Source: JAAFHB01 sp038236995
Lineage (GTDB): Bacteria; Bacteroidota; Bacteroidia; Bacteroidales; Prolixibacteraceae
DNA: 64,000 nt
Assembly: GCA_038236995.1 (NCBI GenBank)
Contig: JBBRZE010000003.1
Location: 1 to 64,000 of the forward strand
Reading direction: 5' to 3'
The position numbers and the translations under genes were made by a program. Shown here piece after piece: positions 45,558-52,607 of the stretch; within the stretch, counting starts at the first letter, position 1; each line of letters begins with the position of its first letter. Below the pieces are notes generated by a model. That model did not search any database. It worked only from the letters and a program-made list of their open reading frames with translations, and was not told where the DNA came from.

Positions 45558-45575
45558 ATTTCACTTTATTTAGCA

Positions 45576-46481
45576 TCAAAAATAACCTTCCCTTTTCCGA
45601 TCTTCCATTGCAGCTTCCGAACGTTTATCGTCGGCCCGTCCACCGCGCTCAGTAACCCGACTCGCGGCAACTTCCTGAATGATTTCTTCAAGCGTATCAG
45701 CCTTCGAAAGTGTTACTCCTGTGCAGGTTATATCGCCAATCGTACGGCAACGAACATCTCTTGTCTCCGCCTTTTCGTTGGGTTTCAGTTGCATAAAAGG
45801 CGCACATGCCATCCATGCACCATCGCGGCAAAAGACTTCGCGTTTATGGGTAAAATACAAACTTGGCATCTCAATGTTCTCCATCAAAATATATTGCCAC
45901 ACATCCATTTCGGTCCAGTTGCTGATCGGGAAAACACGGAAATGCTCGCCCATGTGTTTTGCTCCACAGAAAAGATTCCATAGTTCAGGACGTTGATTTT
46001 TGGGATCCCATTGTCCAAACTCATCACGATGCGAGAAAAACCGCTCTTTGGCCCTTGCTTTCTCTTCATCGCGACGTCCACCGCCCATTGCGCAATCAAA
46101 CTTCAACTCTTCGAGGGCATCAAGTAACGTAACAGTTTGAAGCACATTGCGGCTTGCATTCAGTCCTTTCTCTTCAACAGCCCGTCCATTATCGATTGAA
46201 TCCTGAACATACTTCACAATGAGTCGCGTACCTGTCGTTTCAGCAAGATCATCACGGTATTTAATCGTCTCTTCAAAGTTGTGACCCGTATCAATATGCA
46301 TCAATGGAAACGGAACTTTCAATGGATGAAAAGCCTTCCGGGCAAGGTGAAACATCACAATTGAATCTTTTCCTCCCGAAAAAAGCATCACAGGTTTCTC
46401 GAACTGGGCAACAACTTCGCGTATTACAAAGATTGACTCCGATTCAAGTTCCCGTAAATGATTTATTTTATAGTGCTCCAT
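45576..46481 (-). CDS. cysD: Sulfate adenylyltransferase small (PP-loop) subunit
   Basis: A 301-residue ATP sulfurylase catalytic subunit. The PP-loop is MLFSGGKDSIVMFHLA and the family blocks PLMHIDTGHNFEETI, GGGRRDEEKARAKERFFSHR and PISNWTEMDVWQYI are all present. I start at the ATG at 46481 (MEHYKINHLRELE), where the family normally begins; the frame is open 16 codons further upstream. Product: APS from sulfate and ATP, with CysN. No cysH, cysC or reductase gene is nearby, so use of APS (assimilation or sulfation) is not shown. Confidence 0.96.
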   Translation of the reverse strand: MEHYKINHLRELESESIFVIREVVAQFEKPVMLFSGGKDSIVMFHLARKAFHPLKVPFPLMHIDTGHNFEETIKYRDDLAETTGTRLIVKYVQDSIDNGRAVEEKGLNASRNVLQTVTLLDALEELKFDCAMGGGRRDEEKARAKERFFSHRDEFGQWDPKNQRPELWNLFCGAKHMGEHFRVFPISNWTEMDVWQYILMENIEMPSLYFTHKREVFCRDGAWMACAPFMQLKPNEKAETRDVRCRTIGDITCTGVTLSKADTLEEIIQEVAASRVTERGGRADDKRSEAAMEDRKREGYF

Positions 46482-46877
46482 ATCAAATGATTTCTCAAAA
46501 ATTAACTTCTGTGTCTGTTCAGATAACACATTATCGGGCTTCTGAACTGACAGGGCACAAAAATAGTCAATCCGATGACATTTTCGGCCATCAGATTGAC
46601 TAAGATATTGGTAGTATTAGTGCGTAATTTGAAAGCTTGAAAATGGAACCAAAGCAATTTATAATCTGCAGATTTCACAATCCTATTTTTTTGTATCATG
46701 CAGTGAAATGAATATCAGCTAAGGATAAATTTTCATGATGAGCGAAGAATAAAAAATCAGGAAATAATGATTAGAAGGGAGATTCTCATCGGAAGATAAA
46801 TTAGTTAATTTTAGGCTTTTAAATGATTTCGTTTGTACTTCCCTGATTTTCAAATAAACCAATTAAATAATACAACT
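46482..46877. other. Divergent intergenic region, no gene seen
   Basis: The region separates cysD from the divergent cytochrome gene and should hold promoters for both. I find no full TTTG/TAnnTTTG pair, no hairpin with a T-run and no supported reading frame. Confidence 0.4.
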
Positions 46878-47552
46878 ATGACAACAACAAACAGTTCGCA
46901 AGGTATTGAATCATCGCCGTTTATCCAAAAACATTCAAGGCTGATTCGTATTTGGCATTGGGTTACTTTTTTGGTTTTAACGGCTTCGATGATTACTGTT
47001 TTGATAAATTCGACAATGCTGAATCCCAGGGATAATATTGGACTGGTTCAGAATCAATTGAAAGAAAAGGGTCTCACCGCTTCCGAAGAACAGGCATTTG
47101 CAGTGTCGCATGAATATGAAGACAAAATGTGGAATGTCCATAAACTGCTTGGCTTTGGACTTGCATTTTTATTGGTGGCGAGGGTTTTGATTGAATTGTC
47201 TCAACCTCAAGAGGAAAAAATAGGCACCCGAATTAAAAATGTGATGGGTTTGCTGAAACTAAACGATGAAAATAAAACCCAATACAAGCACTATCTCAAT
47301 GTAAAACGGGTGTACATGTTATTCTATTTAATATTGTTGTTAATGGCTCTTACCGGCTTAGGTCTGGCTTTTGGCCGTGACCTGGGTTTCACGCGTGAAA
47401 TTCATAATACAGTGAAAACTATTCATAGCATATTGCAATATTGCATGTATGCCTTCGTTTTGATTCATTTGATTGGTGTAATTATTGCCGAAAACTCACA
47501 ACATAAAGGAATTGTCTCCGGGATGATAAATGGGAATAAGGCTTTAGCATAA
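46878..47552 (+). CDS. Cytochrome b561-type membrane protein
   Basis: A 224-residue four-helix membrane protein; start at the ATG at 46878, because the longer frame begins with TTG. Candidate heme-binding histidines lie in helix 1 (LIRIWHWVTF, His27), the second helix start (MWNVHKLLGFGLAF), and the last helices (IHSILQYCMYAFVLIHLIG). This fits the cytochrome b/b6-like family that passes electrons from the quinone pool to a partner. No partner oxidoreductase is adjacent; the convergent neighbour is an exported rubrerythrin, a possible electron acceptor. Confidence 0.85.
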   Translation: MTTTNSSQGIESSPFIQKHSRLIRIWHWVTFLVLTASMITVLINSTMLNPRDNIGLVQNQLKEKGLTASEEQAFAVSHEYEDKMWNVHKLLGFGLAFLLVARVLIELSQPQEEKIGTRIKNVMGLLKLNDENKTQYKHYLNVKRVYMLFYLILLLMALTGLGLAFGRDLGFTREIHNTVKTIHSILQYCMYAFVLIHLIGVIIAENSQHKGIVSGMINGNKALA

Positions 47553-47578
47553 CGTTCAATTACAAGATTTTTGAATAT

Positions 47579-47618
47579 AAAAAAGGAAGCCCTGGATTTC
47601 TCCGAGGCTTCCTTTTTT
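47579..47618. terminator. Bidirectional terminator
   Basis: AAAAGGAAGCC and GGCTTCCTTTT arms between the convergent cytochrome and rubrerythrin genes, with A- and T-runs outside the stem. Confidence 0.88.
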
Positions 47619-47635
47619 ATGAATTGCAACCCTAT

Positions 47636-48298
47636 TTAGCTATTGAGATTTGTGATTTTAATGAACTTTTCAGAACTGGTCATTGAAATGCCACATCTTT
47701 TTGGGGCTGTGGTATCATAGGTGTTTCCACATGTAGGACATACATAATACACTGTAGGTAAAGATTTTACATTATTACTTTCGAGTGCAGCAAGTGCCTT
47801 TTCGTAGAAAGGTTTATGTTTTTGTTCTGTCTTATAAGCATAGTTTAAACTTACAAGGGCAAATTGATTTTTTGCAGTATTCGCATTGGTAATAAATTCA
47901 GGATACATGGTGCTGATCTCATAGCCTTCGCCTGCAATTGCATCCTTTAAGTTTTCCTTTGTCAACTTCACGGTAAACTCCGGTGTAATAACAGGAACCT
48001 TCTGTCCACCTTCCAATAATACTGCTTTGTGATTGGTCGCATGAATTTTTTCGGATTTCGATGCGGCATTGAATAACAAAGCTATTTCATGAAAACCTTC
48101 CGCTTCGGCTTTTTTGCTGTAAGCTGCATATTTGGCACTTGCGGTGGTTTCTCCCTTGAAAGCGTCCTGCATGTTTTGGAAGCTGATAGCATTCGCATCC
48201 ATTGTTTCTGCTTTTACGGGCGAACTAATCTTGAATGATTGAAATACAACGATTATTGCAGCTGCTGCAAGTACGGTAACGATTGATGTCTTTTTCAT
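47636..48298 (-). CDS. Exported rubrerythrin-like protein with incomplete rubredoxin site
   Basis: A 220-residue rubrerythrin, normally a peroxide-reducing diiron protein. An N-terminal hydrophobic segment (residues 5-20) suggests export or anchoring, unusual for the family. The four-helix domain keeps the diiron ligands: E50 (FKGE), E83/H86 (SEKIH), E127 and E158/H161 (EQKH). The C-terminal rubredoxin-like domain has C187-x2-C190 and C202, but the fourth ligand is Ser205 (CGIS instead of CPIC). The codon is TCA, so more than one base change from TGT/TGC is involved. The rubredoxin iron may be lost, or serine-ligated. Confidence 0.88.
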   Translation of the reverse strand: MKKTSIVTVLAAAAIIVVFQSFKISSPVKAETMDANAISFQNMQDAFKGETTASAKYAAYSKKAEAEGFHEIALLFNAASKSEKIHATNHKAVLLEGGQKVPVITPEFTVKLTKENLKDAIAGEGYEISTMYPEFITNANTAKNQFALVSLNYAYKTEQKHKPFYEKALAALESNNVKSLPTVYYVCPTCGNTYDTTAPKRCGISMTSSEKFIKITNLNS

Positions 48299-48392
48299 TT
48301 TATCTATTTTTTAAGATTTATTTTACGATACAAATATGCAGGGTTGCATATTCAAACTTCCTTTAGCAATTCTTAAAATCAGCTTAATAAAA

Positions 48393-49769
48393 TCAAAGAG
48401 GAAATTGAAGTGTAAAAGTACTGCCGATTCCAGGCTGACTTTCTACACTCAACGCAATGGATTGCAGGTCAGCTAATTTTTTTGCGATCGAAAGACCAAG
48501 TCCGTTTCCTTTCACTGCTGAACTTCTTGATTCATCGGCACGATAAAACCGGTTGAAGATATTGGGGAGGTCTTCGGCAGAGATTCCTATTCCGTCATCT
48601 TTAACAGAAAGTGTTTTCAGAACGTCATTCCAAATCAGGTAAACACGCCCATTCTCTTTCCCATATTTGATGGCATTTGTCATCAAATTATCGAGAATCA
48701 ATTCCATGTAAAGTTTATCGGCAGTTACAGTTGCATCTCCGGAAAACTCTAAATTCACATTTATTGCCTTCACGGTTGCCAACTTTTTCCACTTTTCAAT
48801 CGACATCGAAATAATGTGCGAAAGGTCGATGGATTCTCTGTTTGCGATAACGCTAGATGATTCAATCCGGGCAAGTTGCAAAAGTTGGTCAAGCAATACA
48901 TTTAGGCGATCGACCTGCGAAATAACGTCCAGAATTTTCTCTTCATAAATAACTGGTTCACGTTGCCTGCGAAGCAATACCTCAAGCGTACCCCTGATTG
49001 CAGCAAGTGGTGTGCGGATTTCATGCGAAGCGTCACTCGTGAATTGTTTTTGCCGGAGAAGACTTGCTTCAATCCGGGCAAGCAATTCGTTGATGGTTTT
49101 GGTCAGTTCATATAATTCGTCTTTATGCGCCGGGAAAGCCAACCGCGTGCCAATGTTTGAATCGCTGATTCCTGAAGCCGTCCGAATTAATTGATGAACA
49201 GGTTCTATTGCCTTTGAGGCAGCAAGTGATGAAGCGATAAATTGTATGACAAGAACAATCGGAAATGAAATCAGCAATACCCAGATTAAATTATTGAGAA
49301 TGATAATGGATTCCTGCTGCGAGATGGCGATCGTGAGATGTCCTATATTTTTCCCGGTTTCATTTTTTATCACAAACTGCCCAAGTCTTATATGCTGGTC
49401 GCTGATATCGCCATTGTAAAAAGATTTATGAATATTATTCGGGCTACTTAAAACCTGATCGCCCATCAAATTGGCGGAACGAAAAACAACTTTACCTTTT
49501 ATGTTGACGATTTGCAGAAAAGTAGGGTTTACTTCAACCTTGTTGTGTTCGGCTTCTTCCCATTCCGGCATTTTATTGATCACAATCGAATCATTTCGCC
49601 AGTCGAGGTTACTGAAAACCTCTTCTTTCTCCAATAAAATATCATCATCCAAATGGGTATAAGCTGTTTTGCTCACCACAAAGTAGATGACAACAAAAAC
49701 GAGGGCTGTCGTAAACGCAACAGCCAATGTATTGAAAAGCGCGATCCGGTTTTTGAATTTTAGGGTCAT
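48393..49769 (-). CDS. Sensor histidine kinase (CusS-like layout)
   Basis: A 458-residue kinase: transmembrane helices at about residues 11-32 and 160-185 around a periplasmic sensor, then HAMP (KAIEPVHQLIRTASGI), the H-box SDASHEIRTPLAAIRG (His249), N-box LDNLMTNAIKYGKENG, DDGIGISAEDL and GNGLGLSIAK. Its start overlaps the response regulator stop by 4 bp. HAMP and sensor layout resemble heavy-metal or envelope-stress kinases, but the ligand is unknown. Confidence 0.95.
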   Translation of the reverse strand: MTLKFKNRIALFNTLAVAFTTALVFVVIYFVVSKTAYTHLDDDILLEKEEVFSNLDWRNDSIVINKMPEWEEAEHNKVEVNPTFLQIVNIKGKVVFRSANLMGDQVLSSPNNIHKSFYNGDISDQHIRLGQFVIKNETGKNIGHLTIAISQQESIIILNNLIWVLLISFPIVLVIQFIASSLAASKAIEPVHQLIRTASGISDSNIGTRLAFPAHKDELYELTKTINELLARIEASLLRQKQFTSDASHEIRTPLAAIRGTLEVLLRRQREPVIYEEKILDVISQVDRLNVLLDQLLQLARIESSSVIANRESIDLSHIISMSIEKWKKLATVKAINVNLEFSGDATVTADKLYMELILDNLMTNAIKYGKENGRVYLIWNDVLKTLSVKDDGIGISAEDLPNIFNRFYRADESRSSAVKGNGLGLSIAKKLADLQSIALSVESQPGIGSTFTLQFPL

Positions 49770-50446
49770 TCGTCTGTTTCAATTTTGTAACCAACTCCAC
49801 GTATCGTAGAGATGCATGATGGTTGGCCGGGCTCATCCAGTTTTTTACGAAGTGAGTTTATATAGACGTCAATCACTGAGTTATCGTAATCGAAATGGAT
49901 ATCCCATACTTTTTCGATTATGCGGGTTCGACGGCATACTTTTCCTTTATTTCGCAAGAAATATTCAAGCAGTGAAAACTCTTTTTGGGTAAGTTCAACC
50001 GCCTTTCCCTTTTTCGTAACCGTATGTTTTTCAATGTTCATTTCTATACCGGCAGCAGTGAAAACGACAAGTTCGGTGATGTTTTTACGCATCAAAACAC
50101 GAATTCTGGCAAGTAATTCTTCAAATGAAAAAGGCTTGCGGATATAGTCGTTCGCTCCGGTTTCCAAACCAAACACAGCATCATCAACCGTATCTTTTGC
50201 AGTCAGAAATATGATGGGAACCGTTTTATTTTCCAATCGGATGTTGCGGCAGATTTCAATTCCATTGAGCCCCGGCAACATCCAGTCGAGTAGAATTACA
50301 TCGTATTCTTCAAGGTTATCAAGTGCAAGTTGTAGCCCTTTTTTTCCATTGTCAGCAACATCAACGGCAAAACCCTCCTCCTCCAATCCGTCACGAAGGA
50401 AATTGGCAATTGATGTTTCATCTTCAACGATCAGTATACGCATCAC
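49766..50446 (-). CDS. OmpR-family response regulator
   Basis: A 226-residue regulator. The receiver domain has ED at 8-9, phospho-acceptor D54 (ILLDWMLPGLNG), FLTAKD and ANDYIRKPFSFEE. The winged helix has LTQKEFSLLEYFLRNKGKVC and ends STIRGVGYKIET. Met2 is an equally possible start. It forms an operon with the kinase. The region around it encodes redox-type proteins (rubrerythrin, cytochrome b, DUF2231), which may be its targets, though no binding site is evident. Confidence 0.95.
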   Translation of the reverse strand: MMRILIVEDETSIANFLRDGLEEEGFAVDVADNGKKGLQLALDNLEEYDVILLDWMLPGLNGIEICRNIRLENKTVPIIFLTAKDTVDDAVFGLETGANDYIRKPFSFEELLARIRVLMRKNITELVVFTAAGIEMNIEKHTVTKKGKAVELTQKEFSLLEYFLRNKGKVCRRTRIIEKVWDIHFDYDNSVIDVYINSLRKKLDEPGQPSCISTIRGVGYKIETDE

Positions 50447-50488
50447 AATTCATATTAAGTAATATCCATCCAAAGATACGAATTGCGA

Positions 50489-50959
50489 TTACTTTTCGCC
50501 TGATGTGTCACTAAAATCGGGAAGCGCCAACTCAACACCTGCGCCATGACTGTAAACCAATTGACCACCAAGATAGCCTGTCCGGGAGACTGCACCTGCA
50601 AGAATTGTGAATAAGACAATGGCGACCAACCTGGTCCATTTCCGGTCGTACTTGAAATAGAAGATAATAACCCGGAACAATGCTGTAATGATGGCAAGCC
50701 AAAGTGTGATTGTTGCTGCCTGTTCATGCAGATCCATGGGTGCCTTTAAAGGACCTTCTTCAATCCCTTCACCTGCATAACTACCGGTAATATAGGCAGC
50801 TGTAGCACCCATAGCCCCAAGGAGCAAAAGATAAAATGACGCATTTCTGAAAAACTCATTCTTTGTAAAAAGTGCGATTACTTCCGACAGAAACCCAGCC
50901 ATCAAAAGGGCAATCGGAAAGTGAATAATCATGGCATGGAGATGTGTTGCTGTTATCAT
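50489..50959 (-). CDS. DUF2231 family membrane protein
   Basis: A 156-residue protein with about four hydrophobic helices. It begins TATHLHAMIIHFPIALLMAG, which has the family's conserved His-Pro pattern that may bind heme or metal, and contains AAYITGSYAGEGIEEGP and MDLHEQAATITLWLAI, also with conserved His. DUF2231 proteins are uncharacterised, often near cytochromes. It lies 42 bp upstream of the response regulator on the same strand and so may share its transcript. Confidence 0.87.
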   Translation of the reverse strand: MITATHLHAMIIHFPIALLMAGFLSEVIALFTKNEFFRNASFYLLLLGAMGATAAYITGSYAGEGIEEGPLKAPMDLHEQAATITLWLAIITALFRVIIFYFKYDRKWTRLVAIVLFTILAGAVSRTGYLGGQLVYSHGAGVELALPDFSDTSGEK

Positions 50960-51302
50960 TGCGATCTGTTTTTATTTGCAAAGATTGACCCGGCAATATT
51001 TAGTATGGATAAGCTGATACTTAAGATTCGCTTAAGATTTTTTAGCTTGCACCACAATTTACTTCTTCAAAATACCGGCGAGAATCGATTTAATGCGCTA
51101 TTTTTGATGTCATAAGCAATCGCTTCAAATTAATACAATTCCCAATTGATTCTTATGAAACAAAAGGTTACCATCTAATTATTTAAAAATAATGATCCGG
51201 GAGGTCCTGCATTCACTACAGCACAGAATATCTACAAAGTCTTTGCCTTTCTTGACAAATATTTATAGCATTAATTTTTATCCTTAATTTAAAGAATCAA
51301 TT
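50960..51302. other. Intergenic region, no gene seen
   Basis: AT-rich sequence between the divergent DUF2231 and YncE-like genes. It should hold both promoters. I find no strong hairpin, repeat or complete promoter pair. Confidence 0.4.
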
Positions 51303-52331
51303 ATGAAAAATGCACTTATGTTTTTCGGATGCATGATTTTAATGACATGCTTTTCTTCTTGGAACGCGAAGGCTCAGAAATCAGCGTACAAGCTGGCCAA
51401 AACCATTCAACTAACCAACGATGGAGGTTGGGATTATCTTACAGTTGATGAAGTAAATCAAAAATTATTTGTATCACACAGCTCACAGGTTAATGTTGTT
51501 GACCTTAAGACAGGTGAGCAGATCGCGGTTATTCCTTCTACGGAAGGGGTACATGGCATTGCTATCGCCAACGATCTGAACAAGGCATTTATATCCTGCG
51601 GCAAGGATTCATCGGTTATGGTTGTTGATTTAGGCACTTTCAAACTGGTTGCAAAGGTAACAGGCACCGGCAAAAATCCGGATGCCATTCTTTACGATCA
51701 GTTTTCGAAAAAAGTATTTACATTCAATGGAAGAAGCAGCAGTTCGACTGTGATTGACGCGGTCACTTTTAAGATTATCGCTACGATTCCACTGTCGGGG
51801 AAACCTGAATTTTCGCAAACCGATGGGAAAGGAAAAGTTTATGTGAATATTGAGGATAAAAGCACAATAACAGTAATCAATTCGGTTACGATGAAAGTAG
51901 AAAAAGAATGGTCGATCGCACCCGGAGAAGAGCCATCAGGTCTGGCTTTGGATAATGAAAATCACCGTTTGTTTTCGGTTTGTGGTAATAAAATGATGGT
52001 AATTTCGGATGCAATTGCAGGGAAAGTCATTGCAAATGTGCCAATTGGCGATGGTTGCGATGGTGTGGCTTTCGATCCTGCCACCAAACGTATATTTGCC
52101 TCAAACGGAGAAGGGAAGATGACTGTTGTTCAACAAGTAAGCGCTGATGAATATAAAGTTGTAGAAAACTTCCCAACATTACCAGGAGCAAGAACAATTA
52201 CAGTAAATAAAACAACGCATCATATCTACCTTCCAACAGCAGAATTATTACCCGGTGAAGGCAGAAGGCAGTCTAAACCAAATACTTTTAAAGTATTGGA
52301 TATAGAACCAGTAAATAACGTATCCTATTAG
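51303..52331 (+). CDS. YncE-like beta-propeller protein, exported
   Basis: A 342-residue protein with a signal peptide (MKNALMFFGCMILMTCFSSW, cleavage near AKAQ) and a seven-bladed propeller of the YncE/NHL type. Repeating blade motifs include LTVDEVNQKLFVSHSSQVNV, VDLKTGEQIAVIPST, VDAVTFKIIATIPLSGKP-like and VAFDPATKRIFASNGEG. Such proteins lie in the periplasm and usually bind partners; no catalytic site is visible. Monocistronic, with a terminator downstream. Confidence 0.88.
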   Translation: MKNALMFFGCMILMTCFSSWNAKAQKSAYKLAKTIQLTNDGGWDYLTVDEVNQKLFVSHSSQVNVVDLKTGEQIAVIPSTEGVHGIAIANDLNKAFISCGKDSSVMVVDLGTFKLVAKVTGTGKNPDAILYDQFSKKVFTFNGRSSSSTVIDAVTFKIIATIPLSGKPEFSQTDGKGKVYVNIEDKSTITVINSVTMKVEKEWSIAPGEEPSGLALDNENHRLFSVCGNKMMVISDAIAGKVIANVPIGDGCDGVAFDPATKRIFASNGEGKMTVVQQVSADEYKVVENFPTLPGARTITVNKTTHHIYLPTAELLPGEGRRQSKPNTFKVLDIEPVNNVSY

Positions 52332-52363
52332 TCTGACATAGAATCGGTTTCTAACGAAATCCC

Positions 52364-52411
52364 AAAGAAAGCATCCATAAAATCAATTGATTTCGTGGGT
52401 GCTTTCTTTTG
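52364..52411 (+). terminator. Terminator after the YncE-like gene
   Basis: AAAGAAAGCA and TGCTTTCTTT arms with an extended imperfect inner stem, then T residues. Confidence 0.8.
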
Positions 52412-52528
52412 TGCTTTACTTGCTGACTTCCATGTCTTTTCTTCATAAATAGAACATTCGAAACATTTACCTATTTACATACGTTAAGAAACACATCAGT
52501 ACCGCCTCAGGTAGGATATATGGAAGTA

Positions 52529-52536
52529 TAAATTTG
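52529..52536 (+). promoter_or_regulatory. -7 box upstream of the exported-protein cluster
   Basis: TAAATTTG (TAnnTTTG) ends 71 nt before the A1 start at 52608. No clear -33 TTTG is found at 17-23 bp. It is the only promoter-like box I see ahead of the seven-gene run. Confidence 0.35.
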
Positions 52537-52578
52537 TAATTGCAACCTGCAAAGAGGCATTGTATTCATATTTTCATT

Positions 52579-52596
52579 TTTATAAACAATCATTTA
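52579..52596 (+). repeat. Leader repeat of A1 (duplicated before A2)
   Basis: TTTATAAACAATCATTTA occurs here, about 12 bp before A1, and again at 56230-56247 before A2. The match continues into the signal-peptide codons, showing that the duplicated unit includes the leader. Confidence 0.85.
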
Positions 52597-52607
52597 TAAA
52601 TTCCAGT

